Source: Candidatus Omnitrophota bacterium (lineage in GTDB: Bacteria; Hinthialibacterota; Hinthialibacteria; Hinthialibacterales; Hinthialibacteraceae). From it: 64,000 bases of DNA. A model generated the notes under the pieces. It ran no database searches. It saw only the letters and a program-made list of their open reading frames with translations, and had not been told where the DNA came from. Within the stretch, counting starts at the first letter, position 1. Every line of letters begins with the position of its first letter. Shown here one piece after another: positions 35,560 through 44,709 of this stretch. The DNA is taken from positions 1-64,000 of the forward strand of contig JBFMBP010000078.1 of the NCBI GenBank assembly GCA_040755155.1, written 5' to 3'. The position numbers were made by a program, and so were the translations under genes.

Positions 35560-35700
35560 TTAGCCGGAAACCGTCAAGCGATAACGCCCTTTCTGTCTTC
35601 TTCGCCGCAACACGTCGCGGCCGCCGCGAGTCTTCATGCGCGCTCGGAAACCGTGGACTCGCACGCGCTTGATTTTGCTGGGTTGATAGGTTCGTTTCAT
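35560..35700 (-). CDS. rpmH: Ribosomal protein L34
   Basis: A 46-residue protein, [20 protein letters not shown] continuing [20 protein letters not shown] to a C-terminal RLTVSG. This is L34 with its invariant KRTYQPS start and RMKT..GR.VL.RRR.KGR core. The ATG is at 35698-35700 on the complement and the TAA at 35560-35562. It is the first gene of the rpmH-rnpA-yidD-yidC-jag cluster. Confidence 0.97.
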   Translation of the reverse strand: MKRTYQPSKIKRVRVHGFRARMKTRGGRDVLRRRRQKGRYRLTVSG

Positions 35701-35812
35701 GGTTTTTCTATCGCCTGATTATTCTATAAAGTATTTGTTTTTTTGAACTAAATAGGATACTTCTCCCTCCACTCCAGTCAAGACGCCTAAAAGAGGGGGA
35801 GGTCCTGCGTCC

Positions 35813-36658
35813 TTATCCTACGATTTCCTCGCCGCCATCCACGTAAATAACGTTGCCCGTCATCCAGGCCGCATCGGGATGGGAGAGCAACGCGATAACG
35901 TTTCCTATATCCTCCGGATTCGTCAACCGCTTGGAAGGATTACGGGCGAGCGCCCCATTGATTAATGCTTCATGGCCGGGAATTTTGCGCAATGCAGGCG
36001 TATCGGTAACTCCGGCGCATATGGAGTTGGCGCGGATTCCATAAGGCGCCAATTCCAACGCAATCTGACGAATATGCGATTCTAGAGCGGCTTTGGCGGC
36101 GGAAACGGCGCCGTAATGAGGCCAAACGCGCCCGCCCCCTGAGCTGGTCATCGCGAATATGCGGGTTCCCTCCTGAATCAATCCCTCCCGCCGCAGGTCT
36201 TGAATCCAATAGACCAGACTATGCGCCATGACGTTGAGCGTCATTTCCATCTGGGCGGGAGTGATTTCCGCTTCGATATTTTCTGCGAAATAATCGCGCA
36301 ACGTCCCAAAAGCAAGACTATGAAGAATGCAACGAAGGGGCGCATGGCCCATCCGTTCTTTCATCGCCTGGATGGTTTGTTTTCGTTTTTCTTCGTCCAC
36401 GGCATTGTAATTGAAAAACTCCACTTCGACGCCCTGACTTTTCATCTCGTCGATTTCTTGATTGATTTTATCTATCGCCCCCCGCCGGTCGAAATGAACG
36501 CCGAATAAATTCATGCCTCGAAAAGCCAATCTTTTCGCTGTCGCCAGTCCGAATCCGCTGGATGATCCTAGAATCAAACCCCACTCGCCTCGATACCATT
36601 TCTCCACTTGGAGATCCTCCTCGACGCTGCAATTTCGAGTCTCTTTCTCAATCGCCAT
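35813..36658 (-). CDS. fabI: Enoyl-ACP reductase (FabI-type SDR)
   Basis: A 281-residue short-chain dehydrogenase. The nucleotide-binding segment reads LILGSSSGFGLATAKRLAFRG near 28, and the catalytic pattern is Tyr-x6-Lys (HYGAVSAAKAALESHIRQIALELAPYGIRANSICAG near 178-213), the spacing of FabI/FabL enoyl-ACP reductases rather than the Tyr-x3-Lys of ordinary SDRs. WMTGNVIYVDGG closes the fold. It would perform the last reduction in fatty-acid elongation. An N-terminal extension of about 20 residues precedes the fold. It lies upstream of rpmH on the same strand. Confidence 0.8.
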   Translation of the reverse strand: MAIEKETRNCSVEEDLQVEKWYRGEWGLILGSSSGFGLATAKRLAFRGMNLFGVHFDRRGAIDKINQEIDEMKSQGVEVEFFNYNAVDEEKRKQTIQAMKERMGHAPLRCILHSLAFGTLRDYFAENIEAEITPAQMEMTLNVMAHSLVYWIQDLRREGLIQEGTRIFAMTSSGGGRVWPHYGAVSAAKAALESHIRQIALELAPYGIRANSICAGVTDTPALRKIPGHEALINGALARNPSKRLTNPEDIGNVIALLSHPDAAWMTGNVIYVDGGEEIVG

Positions 36659-36951
36659 AAAAGAAAAACCACTCCGGTTGGAATTTCCTTATCTCCCTCG
36701 AATTTCCCTGTCTTCTTTTTCATTAGCGGCCTATGCTGGGCGGATGCAATGCCTCCCATTGACGCCGCCGCGTGCATTATACCGTCTTCAACCAATTCAC
36801 GAACCGCCGCCGCATGATTTTATGCGTATCCCTTACAAAATATTTTTGTTATAAATATCTATAAAATCCTTGGCAACGGCGTCTTTTCTCTGGACGAAGA
36901 CGCCATAACGCCCCTGTTAATTTATGCTTGTTTTTCATGAAAGGAACGATT

Positions 36952-37233
36952 TTATAGGCTGGATGGTCTTCGAATCTCGTTTTTTTTCTCGTCTCGTTCC
37001 GCTTCCAGGCGGCGGATATCCGTTTGCAAGCGTTCTTGGATTTTCGCCTGCGCTTCGGGATTGTTCCATGATTCTTTCAATTCGCGTTCCGCCAAAATTT
37101 TAACTTCGGCGATTTTGGAAAGATATTTATTATCCATCTCCGCTAACGCCGCCTTTTGTTCTTCCGTCAAAGGGGGCGGAGAAGGCGATTCCTTCTCCAA
37201 TCGTTCCATAGCTAGTTCGTAAGCGCTTTTCAT
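36952..37233 (-). CDS. Small coiled-coil conserved protein
   Basis: A 93-residue charged helical protein: MKSAYELAMERLEKESPSPP, LTEEQKAALAEMDNKYLSKIAEVKI and a long Glu/Arg-rich coiled coil. I have seen this MKSAYELAMERL start in conserved hypothetical proteins of the Verrucomicrobia/planctomycete sphere. The ATG at 37233 has GGAG seven bases upstream; an ATG five codons earlier is weaker. Function unknown. Confidence 0.65.
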   Translation of the reverse strand: MKSAYELAMERLEKESPSPPPLTEEQKAALAEMDNKYLSKIAEVKILAERELKESWNNPEAQAKIQERLQTDIRRLEAERDEKKNEIRRPSSL

Positions 37234-37300
37234 AGCAACGCTCCACATTTATAAATTGCAAAATATTAACATGTTACCCGACATCGGTTATCTAAATATG

Positions 37301-37356
37301 GGTAAAGCAGGCGTCTCGCCTGCAATAACAAGACAGGCGAGACGCCTGTTTTACCC
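37301..37356. repeat. Dispersed repeat, family E (inverted pair)
   Basis: Two family E units face each other: GGTAAAGCAGGCGTCTCGCC and, after a 15-base loop, GGCGAGACGCCTGTTTTACC. Together they form a hairpin with a stem of about 20 bases, interrupted by one mismatch. It lies downstream of dnaJ on the minus strand and could end its transcript. Confidence 0.78.
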
Positions 37357-37431
37357 TCAATATTCCCCATTTAAATCCAATAATATGCCGAGTAGGATTT
37401 GTTGTTATTAGTAAATGCTATTGGATTGAAG

Positions 37432-38565
37432 TTAACCGCCAAATACCTGCTTGACTTTATCGAAAAACGACCGCGACTGGGGATTGGTCTCTTCGCCGCT
37501 AATGGTGGCGAATTCTTCGAGCAATTCCCGCTGACGAGCCGTCAGCCGCGTCGGCGTCTCCACCAAAACTCGAACCAGTTGATCGCCTTGGCCATAACCG
37601 CGTAAACTGGGCATTCCTTTGCCGCTCAAGCGAAATACTTTACCCGTCTGCGTTCCGGCGGGAACTTTCATTTTCACGCTGCCTTCCAATGTGGGAACCC
37701 GCAATTCCGCGCCGAGAGACGCCTGGGCGATGGAAATGGGCACTTCGCAAACTAGATCCTCGCCTTCGCGTTCGAAAATAGGATGCGGCGCAACGAGCAG
37801 AACGATATACAAATCTCCCGGCGGTCCACCGAAATACCCCGCTTCGCCTTCGCCCGCGACTTTCAATTTCAAGCCCGTCATGGTTCCCGGAGGAATTTTG
37901 ATCTTGACTTTGCTCCGGTGCATAACTCGCCCCGTCCCATGACATTTTACGCAAGGATTGGTAATAACCGTTCCTATGCCTCCGCAACGGTTGCAGGTGC
38001 GGGAGATGCTGAAAAAGCCCTGCGCCATATTGATCTGTCCTCTTCCGTTGCACTGAGGGCAAGTGGAGGGCTGGCTGCCAGTGGCGCAGCCGTTGCCGCC
38101 GCAAGCGTCGCAGGAGGTTTGCCGGGGAACTTCGATCTGTTTTTCGACGCCTTTATATGCTTCAATCAGCGAGATTTCCAAATCGTAGCGCAAATCGTCG
38201 CCCCGGCGAGCGCGGGAACGCGAGCGGGGGCGCGAACGTCCCCCGCCGAAAAATTCGCCGAATATATCCCCGAAATCGCCGAAAATATCCTGAAAATCGC
38301 GGAAAGCCGCTCCGCCGGGACCGCCGAAACCGGCGCCGCCTACGCCCGCATGGCCGAACTGATCGTAATCGCGGCGTTTGCTGTCATCGCCGAGAACTTC
38401 GTAGGCTTCGGTCGCTTCCTTGAATTTCTCCACCGCGTCCTTATCGTCGGGATTGCGGTCCGGGTGGTACTTGAGCGCCAGTTTCCGATACGCTTTTTTT
38501 ATCTCATCCTGAGAGGCGTTTTTGGAAACTCCCAAGACCTCGTAATAATCGCGTTTACCTGCCAT
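37432..38565 (-). CDS. dnaJ: Chaperone DnaJ (type I Hsp40)
   Basis: A 377-residue full-length DnaJ. J domain at residues 1-70 with [10 protein letters not shown]; Gly/Phe-rich linker ([30 protein letters not shown]); zinc region with four CxxCxGxG repeats ([32 protein letters not shown]) at about 145-210; then the C-terminal client-binding domains. It stimulates DnaK ATPase and holds unfolded proteins. The start at 38565 ([13 protein letters not shown]) fits homologues; an ATG at 38574 is also in frame. No dnaK or grpE is adjacent. Confidence 0.95.
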   Translation of the reverse strand: MAGKRDYYEVLGVSKNASQDEIKKAYRKLALKYHPDRNPDDKDAVEKFKEATEAYEVLGDDSKRRDYDQFGHAGVGGAGFGGPGGAAFRDFQDIFGDFGDIFGEFFGGGRSRPRSRSRARRGDDLRYDLEISLIEAYKGVEKQIEVPRQTSCDACGGNGCATGSQPSTCPQCNGRGQINMAQGFFSISRTCNRCGGIGTVITNPCVKCHGTGRVMHRSKVKIKIPPGTMTGLKLKVAGEGEAGYFGGPPGDLYIVLLVAPHPIFEREGEDLVCEVPISIAQASLGAELRVPTLEGSVKMKVPAGTQTGKVFRLSGKGMPSLRGYGQGDQLVRVLVETPTRLTARQRELLEEFATISGEETNPQSRSFFDKVKQVFGG

Positions 38566-38970
38566 TGTGGCCATTTCCTGCCCTTTACCTGAGCCATTTT
38601 GGCGCAAAAATTTTTACTATCCGGTTATAATATCCTCAAAATATCTACTTTCCCTATTAATAACGCAAAATTTAGTCCTATTTTCCGCCCTATTGACTCG
38701 TAATGGAGGAGATATTTTGACTATATCACTTTCATTTCCAAGAATATAGAGAGATTAATTCTAAGCTAAATCATTCTCGGAACTTCATAAATCGCGACTT
38801 TCGGCTTGAATTCATCGAAATAGAGGAGAGGAAAACGAATAACCGTATATAGGAAATATCTCTCAGCATCTTCATCAACCTTCTCTTCGCTGATATATTG
38901 TATAATCTCAAGTAGGTTATTAGAGCGAAAGATAATAAAATTGGGAAATTTTCGAAATCAGCGCAATGAA
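38566..38970. other. AT-rich intergenic region before the R-M system
   Basis: No supported gene is present. The composition shifts to AT-rich here, matching the restriction-modification genes that follow, and probably holds their promoter. I could not place clear -35 and -10 boxes. Confidence 0.5.
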
Positions 38971-39813
38971 ATGAAAATTACCGCCGATATATATCTTGGG
39001 GATTGCAAGGAGCAATTAAAAAAACTACGGGACGATTCCATCGATTTAATCATAACTTCGCCGCCCTATGCCGACCAACGAAAAAACACTTACGGCGGCA
39101 TTCATCCCAACCAGTACGTAAACTGGTTTTTGCCTATTTCCGAACAGCTTTTGCGAGTTCTTAAACCGACTGGAACGTTTATATTAAACATTAAGGAAAA
39201 AGTAGTCGAAGGCGAGCGCAGCACATATGTAATCGAACTAATATTGAATATGCGAAAACTAGGGTGGTTGTGGACGGAAGAATTCATTTGGCATAAAAAA
39301 AATTGCTATCCCGGCAAATGGCCCAACCGCTTTCGCGACGCATGGGAAAGACTGCTCCAATTTAATAAAAACCGAAAATTCAATATGTATCAAGAAGAAG
39401 TCATGATTCCTACCGGCGAATGGGCTAACTCAAGACTCAAAAACCTCTCTGAAACCGATAAGATCCGTGACAATTCCAAAGTGGGAAGTGGATTCGGCAA
39501 AAATATCTCCAACTGGTTGGAAAGGGATAAAGCCTACCCAACGAATGTCTTGCATATTGCCACCGAATGCAATAACAAAAATCACAGCGCCGCTTTCCCT
39601 GAAGAATTACCCGAATGGTTCATTAAACTATTTACAAAGGAATACGACGCGGTTCTCGATCCTTTTATGGGGTCGGGAACAACTATTCTTGTTGCAAATA
39701 GACTGAAACGAAATTCTATAGGCATCGATATCATTCCCGAGTATTGCGAAATGGTGAAAAAACAATTGGATCCAGACAAGTTCTATCTATTTGAACTCAT
39801 TGAATCTACTTGA
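38971..39813 (+). CDS. Type II DNA methyltransferase (N4-C or N6-A, beta class)
   Basis: A 280-residue modification methyltransferase. The catalytic motif TSPPYADQR is at about residue 30, ahead of the AdoMet-binding motif DPFMGSGTT near 235, so the order is that of beta-class enzymes; TSPPY favours N4-cytosine methylation. The target-recognition part (about 130-210) lies between them. The ATG at 38971 is chosen; an in-frame TTG ten codons upstream is possible. The restriction gene starts 41 bases after the stop, giving a compact type II R-M pair. Both genes are AT-rich compared with aspS and dnaJ, consistent with transfer. Confidence 0.88.
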   Translation: MKITADIYLGDCKEQLKKLRDDSIDLIITSPPYADQRKNTYGGIHPNQYVNWFLPISEQLLRVLKPTGTFILNIKEKVVEGERSTYVIELILNMRKLGWLWTEEFIWHKKNCYPGKWPNRFRDAWERLLQFNKNRKFNMYQEEVMIPTGEWANSRLKNLSETDKIRDNSKVGSGFGKNISNWLERDKAYPTNVLHIATECNNKNHSAAFPEELPEWFIKLFTKEYDAVLDPFMGSGTTILVANRLKRNSIGIDIIPEYCEMVKKQLDPDKFYLFELIEST

Positions 39814-39854
39814 GTTATAATTATACTACCCTAAGAATCTTTTATAAGTTGCAT

Positions 39855-40607
39855 ATGGAAACGTTAAATTTAGAAGACTTATCGCTGTACGTTGTACAGA
39901 ATATCGGGATATTCCACCAAAAGCGCATTCAATGCCTTGATGAATTGAAACTATCGCAAGTACTTGAACGTAAAAATCCCTATCTGTTTAAAGCGAAATA
40001 CGTATTGACCGCCGAACAAATTGTAAAAGGTTTAGTGGACGCCTATATATCTTCAAACGAAGAAACCATTTTTGGCAATTGGTTGGAAGGACTTGCAATT
40101 TATATCAACGGCAAGGTCTTCAATGGTCGCAAATCGGGCATAACCGGCATTGATCTTGAATTTGACCGTAATGGAACAAGATATATTGTAAACATCAAAT
40201 CAGGGCCGAATTGGGGAAATAGCTCACAAATATCTAAAATGAAAGCCGACTTTATTACAGCCAAAAAGAAACTGAGAACCAGCAATTCCAGATTGAACGT
40301 CATCGCCATAAATGGTTGCTGTTACGGAAGAAACAACAAACCGGACAAAGGAGAATATTTTAAATATTGCGGTCAACGTTTTTGGGAGTTTATATCCGGA
40401 GACAGTGAACTCTATACGAAAATCATCGAGCCTCTTGGGCGCAAAGCCAAAGAAAAAAACGATGACTATGTAAAATCCTATAGTCAAATGATCAATAAAT
40501 TCACCCAAGAATTCGCCAACAGATTTTGCAAAGAAAATGGAGAAATCGATTGGGACGAATTAGTGCGCTTCAATTCGGCGATTGTAAAGCCTAAGAAAAG
40601 GAAATAA
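39855..40607 (+). CDS. PmeII-type type II restriction endonuclease
   Basis: A 250-residue protein that I recognise as a PmeII-family restriction enzyme: ERKNPYLFKAKYVLTAEQIV near 38, IFGNWLEGLAIYINGKVF near 74, GRKSGITGIDLEFDRNG near 93 and YIVNIKSGPNWGNSSQI near 114 (catalytic D and IK), then GCCYGRNNKPDKGEYFKYCGQRFWEFISGD near 155. It would cut the unmethylated site protected by the methyltransferase encoded just upstream. The ATG at 39855 fits homologues; an earlier TTG at 39810 overlaps the methyltransferase stop. Recognition sequence not predictable from the sequence alone. Confidence 0.82.
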   Translation: METLNLEDLSLYVVQNIGIFHQKRIQCLDELKLSQVLERKNPYLFKAKYVLTAEQIVKGLVDAYISSNEETIFGNWLEGLAIYINGKVFNGRKSGITGIDLEFDRNGTRYIVNIKSGPNWGNSSQISKMKADFITAKKKLRTSNSRLNVIAINGCCYGRNNKPDKGEYFKYCGQRFWEFISGDSELYTKIIEPLGRKAKEKNDDYVKSYSQMINKFTQEFANRFCKENGEIDWDELVRFNSAIVKPKKRK

Positions 40608-40723
40608 AAGACTAACCAAACGCCGCAATGAACGGCGGACTTAAATGATACGTTAAATCATCTTATCAAGGAAAATCAGCGTAATCATTACGCATAATTA
40701 TAAAAATCATCGGCGAGGCGAGC

Positions 40724-42487
40724 ATGAAAACCATCCAGCGGACGCATTACTGCGGCGATTTGAGAACGGAACACATCGAGCAAACGATTTCTCTTTGCGG
40801 TTGGGTTTGGCATTGGCGAGATCACGGCGGAGTCATCTTTATCGACATCCGCGACCGGTCGGGCCATGCTCAACTTGTCTTCGATCCCCAGACCGATAAC
40901 GCACTTCTGCAGCGCGCCACACAACTGCGCAGCGAATTTTGCATCGGCGTAACCGGAGAAGTGCGCAAGCGTCCGGAAGGAACGGTTAATCCCAACATGC
41001 CCACCGGTGAAATCGAAATCCTGGTGCGCGATCTGCATGTTTTCAGCGAATCGGAAACGCCTCCTTTCCCCATCGACGATCATGTCGACGTGGGCGAGGA
41101 TATCCGTCTGAAATATCGGTACTTGGATATGCGCCGCCCCGCTATGCGCAAGAATATTCTCTTCCGCAGCCGCTGCTATCATGTTGTGAGGAACTATTTC
41201 GCTCGCAACGGTTTTGTCGAGGTGGAAACGCCCGTCCTGAGCAAATCCACGCCTGAAGGAGCGCGCGATTTTCTCGTTCCCAGCCGCGTCTCGCCGGGTG
41301 ATTTTTTCGCTCTGCCCCAATCGCCGCAACTTTACAAACAATTGTGCATGATCGGCGGGTTGGATCGTTATTTCCAAATCGTCAAATGCTTCCGCGACGA
41401 AGACCAGCGGGCGGACCGCCAACCAGAATTCACACAGATCGATGTGGAGATGTCCTTTCTGACGCCGGAATTGCTTTATGGAATCATGGAGGGACTAATC
41501 GACGAATTATGGAAAGAACTTCTAGGTGAAAAAGTGGAGACGCCGTTTCCCCGCATGTCCTATTTCGATGCGATGGAGCGCTTCGGCTGCGACCGGCCCG
41601 ATAAGCGCTTCGGCATGGAATTGAAGGATGTCGGCGATATCGCCCGCGAATCCGAATTCAAAGTCTTCCGCTCCGTAATGGAAGAAGGAGGCAAAATATC
41701 CGGTCTTTGCGTAAAAGGCGGCGCCGCTTTCAGCCGCAAAGAGATCGACGATCTCGGCGCCGAAGCGGCCATCTATGGCGCCAAGGGCATGGCTTGGATG
41801 AAATATGGGGAAAAAGGCCTCGAATCCAACATCGTCAAATTCTTCTCCGAAGGCTTGCAGCAAAAGTTGATCGAGCGCTTTGCGGCGCAGCCCGGCGATC
41901 TGCTTCTCTTTGTCGCCGACGAACCCCCCGTCGTTTTCGCCAGTCTCGCCCATCTGCGCCTGCATATCGGCGCGCAGCAAAAACTCTACAACCCGGAAGA
42001 GAACCGCTTTCTTTGGATTGTGGACTGGCCTCTATTCGAAAAAGACGACAACGGCAATCCCACGCCCTGCCATCATCCCTTTACTTCTCCGCGTCTGGAA
42101 GATATCGATAAATTCGAAACCGATCCCTTCGCCATGCGCGCCCTGGCTTACGACATGGTATTGAACGGCATCGAAATCGGAGGCGGCAGCGTCAGAATCC
42201 ACCGCCGCGACGTGCAAAGCCGCATGTTCAGAACCCTTGGCATCGGCGAAGAGTTAGCGCAGCAGCGATTCGGCTTTCTTTTGGACGCCTTCCGCTTCGG
42301 CGCCCCGCCCCACGGCGGCATCGCTTTTGGCTTCGACCGGCTGATTATGCTGATGTTGCGCGAGCCGAACATTCGCGAGGTCATTGTCTTCCCCAAAAAC
42401 CAGCGCGCCCAAGCCGTCATGGAAGGCGCGCCTTCCAGCGTGGAAATGGAACAGCTGAAGGAGCTGGGCATCCGGTTGCGCGGCTGA
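40724..42487 (+). CDS. aspS: Aspartyl-tRNA synthetase
   Basis: A 587-residue class IIb synthetase of the bacterial type. It has an N-terminal OB anticodon-binding domain (CGWVWHWRDHGGVIFIDIRDRSG near 27), motif 2 in CFRDEDQRADRQPEFTQID near 220, an inserted GAD domain (about 290-420), and motif 3 GIAFGFDRLIMLM near 535. It charges tRNA-Asp, and perhaps tRNA-Asn if the genome lacks AsnRS and has GatCAB. Start ATG at 40724 follows GGCGAGGCGAGC. A housekeeping gene embedded in an otherwise accessory region. Confidence 0.96.
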   Translation: MKTIQRTHYCGDLRTEHIEQTISLCGWVWHWRDHGGVIFIDIRDRSGHAQLVFDPQTDNALLQRATQLRSEFCIGVTGEVRKRPEGTVNPNMPTGEIEILVRDLHVFSESETPPFPIDDHVDVGEDIRLKYRYLDMRRPAMRKNILFRSRCYHVVRNYFARNGFVEVETPVLSKSTPEGARDFLVPSRVSPGDFFALPQSPQLYKQLCMIGGLDRYFQIVKCFRDEDQRADRQPEFTQIDVEMSFLTPELLYGIMEGLIDELWKELLGEKVETPFPRMSYFDAMERFGCDRPDKRFGMELKDVGDIARESEFKVFRSVMEEGGKISGLCVKGGAAFSRKEIDDLGAEAAIYGAKGMAWMKYGEKGLESNIVKFFSEGLQQKLIERFAAQPGDLLLFVADEPPVVFASLAHLRLHIGAQQKLYNPEENRFLWIVDWPLFEKDDNGNPTPCHHPFTSPRLEDIDKFETDPFAMRALAYDMVLNGIEIGGGSVRIHRRDVQSRMFRTLGIGEELAQQRFGFLLDAFRFGAPPHGGIAFGFDRLIMLMLREPNIREVIVFPKNQRAQAVMEGAPSSVEMEQLKELGIRLRG

Positions 42488-42548
42488 TCCGCCGCATTTA
42501 AAAAATTTTCTTTCCTAAATAGGAGCGCTATACTATCGGTTAACTGCG

Positions 42549-42582
42549 TAGGGTGGGCTCAAAGCGAAACGTAGCCCACCCT
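42549..42582. repeat. Dispersed palindromic repeat, family C (copy 2)
   Basis: The element reads AGGGTGGGCTCAAAGCGAAA then CGTAGCCCACCCT, the inverse of the copy at 22001. AGGGTGGGCT and AGCCCACCCT form a perfect 10-base stem. It lies between aspS and the antitoxin gene and may act as a terminator-like hairpin. Confidence 0.8.
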
Positions 42583-42601
42583 CTTCCAGAGGAGAGCAAC
42601 C

Positions 42602-42856
42602 ATGACCGTCAAAGAGCGCTTGCATGTTCTGATCGATCGTCTTCCCGACGAAAAAGCGAAAGAAGCGGAATGCATCCTCCAACGTCTTTCCCTGGAGGAC
42701 GATCCGTTATGGCGCGCCCTGCAAGACGCCCCCGAAGATAACGAACCGTTGACGCCGGAAGATATCCAGGCGATCGAGGAGGGGTATGAAGATATCGCTC
42801 GCGGCGATCTTATTCATTGGAAAGAAGTGCACGCTAAAGCAAAAAAAGAATTCTGA
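42602..42856 (+). CDS. Antitoxin of a RelE-type pair
   Basis: An 84-residue acidic helical protein: MTVKERLHVLIDRLPDEKAKEAECILQRL, then a proline-rich turn and ITPEDIQAIEEGYEDIARGD-like helix. It fits the group of small antitoxins that precede RelE toxins. Its TGA overlaps the toxin ATG by one base (TGATG), the usual coupling. GGAG lies eight bases before the ATG. Confidence 0.8.
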   Translation: MTVKERLHVLIDRLPDEKAKEAECILQRLSLEDDPLWRALQDAPEDNEPLTPEDIQAIEEGYEDIARGDLIHWKEVHAKAKKEF

Positions 42857-43116
42857 TGCCTTGGGATCTTTTTTATACAAAAAGAGCAAACCGCGATCTT
42901 CTTCGCATCCCTTATAATGAACGTCAAATCATTCTTCATTCGCTTGAAAAAGTAATTGTCGATTTCCAAATATCCGATATCAAAAAATTATCTGGACGAA
43001 AAAACGAATGGAGAATTCGCGTGGGGAAGTGGAGAGCGATTCTTCAATTCAACTATGAAGACGGCATTATTAGGGTTCTTCGCATCCTTCCCCGCAAGGA
43101 CGCTTATCGAGATTGA
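42856..43116 (+). CDS. RelE-family toxin
   Basis: An 86-residue RelE/ParE superfamily protein: LFYTKRANRDLLRIPYNERQIILHSLEKV, KKLSGRKNEWRIRVGKWRAILQF and a final VLRILPRKDAYRD. The R-x-R-x-G-x-W-R strand and the C-terminal R-x-x-x-Y are RelE hallmarks. Such toxins cut mRNA at the ribosome and are held inactive by the antitoxin encoded just upstream. Confidence 0.88.
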   Translation: MPWDLFYTKRANRDLLRIPYNERQIILHSLEKVIVDFQISDIKKLSGRKNEWRIRVGKWRAILQFNYEDGIIRVLRILPRKDAYRD

Positions 43117-43589
43117 TAACGTCTTCATCTACTCCCTGCAATTGTATTCCACTCTTTTCCCAATTCTTCCTTAAATACCTTCCGATTCATCAGATAGTTA
43201 AGCGGCGCAAGCGTCGAACGCTGAGTATAACGAATTGGAAATGATCTTCGATTACTCAAAAAATTATTTGTATAAAATTATATACGTCCTATTGACTATA
43301 TTTTCGATTTATCGTATTGTTGCCGTAATAGGCTTCTTATCTAAAAGTAAACGATCCGAAAGTCGGCGAAAGATCGTTGCAAGAATAATTTGGAGATTCG
43401 GCGGTTTTCGGCAAAGACTTGGTGGCGTTGGATAAAAGGAATTAATTTTTTCGGCTGAAATTTATTCGTACAATCCGCTTCGCCGCGATCAATCCGTTCG
43501 ATGTCCTAATAACCATACGAAACGGCATAACGACATTATTCTTTTCGACCTCAATGAGGAATCTTCAACGATAAAGGAGAATAACGGTC
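43117..43589. other. Intergenic region without a convincing gene
   Basis: A 66-codon reading frame at 43235-43435 (plus) has a hydrophobic middle (IIYVLLTIFSIYRIVAVIGFL) and could be a small membrane protein, but it has no good ribosome-binding site and ends in low-quality sequence. I see nothing else that is supported. Confidence 0.4.
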
Positions 43590-44357
43590 ATGAAAAAAAG
43601 TTGTCTGGGATTTCTTTGTGGTTGCGCGCTTCTTCTTTCTGCTGGAAGCCTTCAAGCGCAAGTGGTGAAAGAGATTCATTTCTCCGCCGCCGAAGGCTAT
43701 ACGGACGGGCCTTTGGTCGGCCAACCGGCCGGGAGCGACTCTAAATGGATTGCAGGCAGCGCAGACATGGGCGAAGATATTTATATTGTAAAGAACGAAG
43801 CCATGGTCGTTCAACCAATTCCAAACATGCAAGTTTGGATATATATCCCCATTCCCGTGCAAAAGATGGATTCCGGAACCATCACTTTTCTTTGGGACTG
43901 GCAATATTTCGGACCTCCGGAAAAGAAGATGGATTTGGGCTTCGTTCCCAGCGATTCGGGAAATTATATGAAAGACGGCAGTCCTTTTGCGGCCTTCGGC
44001 GAACAAAGCTGCCCGATGCGTATGGGAGACGTGATCGACGCCCGTAAAGGCGATTTGGCCTGCGGTGGAACCTGGGTTTCCGATAATGGAGTTCCTTACA
44101 GAGACGGAGTACTTGTCCACATGCGTATGACGATCGATCTCAACGAGTTGGATTTTAGCGTTTTTGCGCAGAGAGAAGGAGAAGAGGAAGTTCAAGTGGC
44201 GGAAAACTTCATGATGCGTTGTATGCCCAGCGATGCCACTGGCGGTTTGAACACGATGACGTTTTGGGTCAATGGCGGCGATGTCGAAACCAGCGTAGTT
44301 CTAGATAATTTCATCCTCATCGGTCCCTCATCGACGCAAGATTGGGATTTGTATTGA
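43590..44357 (+). CDS. Exported protein of unknown function (LamG-like)
   Basis: A 255-residue protein with a clear signal peptide (CLGFLCGCALLLSAGSLQAQ). The mature part is beta-rich: HFSAAEGYTDGPLVGQPAGSDSKW at the start, TFLWDWQYFGPPEKKMDLGF, and TFWVNGGDVETSVVLDNFILIG at the end. This pattern resembles concanavalin/LamG-like jelly rolls that appear in planctomycete-type genomes, but I cannot name the family with confidence. GGAG lies about ten bases before the ATG, and a strong terminator follows. Confidence 0.7.
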   Translation: MKKSCLGFLCGCALLLSAGSLQAQVVKEIHFSAAEGYTDGPLVGQPAGSDSKWIAGSADMGEDIYIVKNEAMVVQPIPNMQVWIYIPIPVQKMDSGTITFLWDWQYFGPPEKKMDLGFVPSDSGNYMKDGSPFAAFGEQSCPMRMGDVIDARKGDLACGGTWVSDNGVPYRDGVLVHMRMTIDLNELDFSVFAQREGEEEVQVAENFMMRCMPSDATGGLNTMTFWVNGGDVETSVVLDNFILIGPSSTQDWDLY

Positions 44358-44411
44358 AGCTTGTTAACTTGAAACTTTAAGCCAATAACAGTATTTCATA
44401 CTCTTTGCATC

Positions 44412-44448
44412 AAGGACGCGGCGTCCGTTTCGCCGCGTCCTTTTTTTA
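44412..44448 (+). terminator. Rho-independent terminator
   Basis: A perfect 12-base stem, AAGGACGCGGCG with CGCCGCGTCCTT, and a 7-base loop are followed by TTTTT. It lies 54 bases after the stop of the exported-protein gene. Confidence 0.95.
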
Positions 44449-44709
44449 TTTATTTTTAGATAGCCGTACAAAAGAAACGATATTTCTTTCTATAGAAAAC
44501 ACGATAGATCAACGATGCGTATCGATGCGATAGAAAAAAATAGCGGTGGATCGCCTTTAGCGGAACCCATCCTTACTGTTAAATTTTTGTTGCCTTTTTA
44601 TCCTATAACGATAAAATAGATGGGATTATTTATATAAGAGTTCATCATTGCCTAACAACCGTTATGCATCGCGGGCGCCATTCGGTCATTTCGATGGAAG
44701 GATGATTCC
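44449..44709. other. AT-rich spacer
   Basis: No gene is seen. The stretch probably carries the promoter of the next exported-protein gene, but no confident -35/-10 pair can be given. Confidence 0.4.

Noticed and set aside
43235-43435. Small hydrophobic frame of 66 codons
   Set aside because: It has one hydrophobic stretch but no good ribosome-binding site or recognisable relatives, so it was not listed as a gene.
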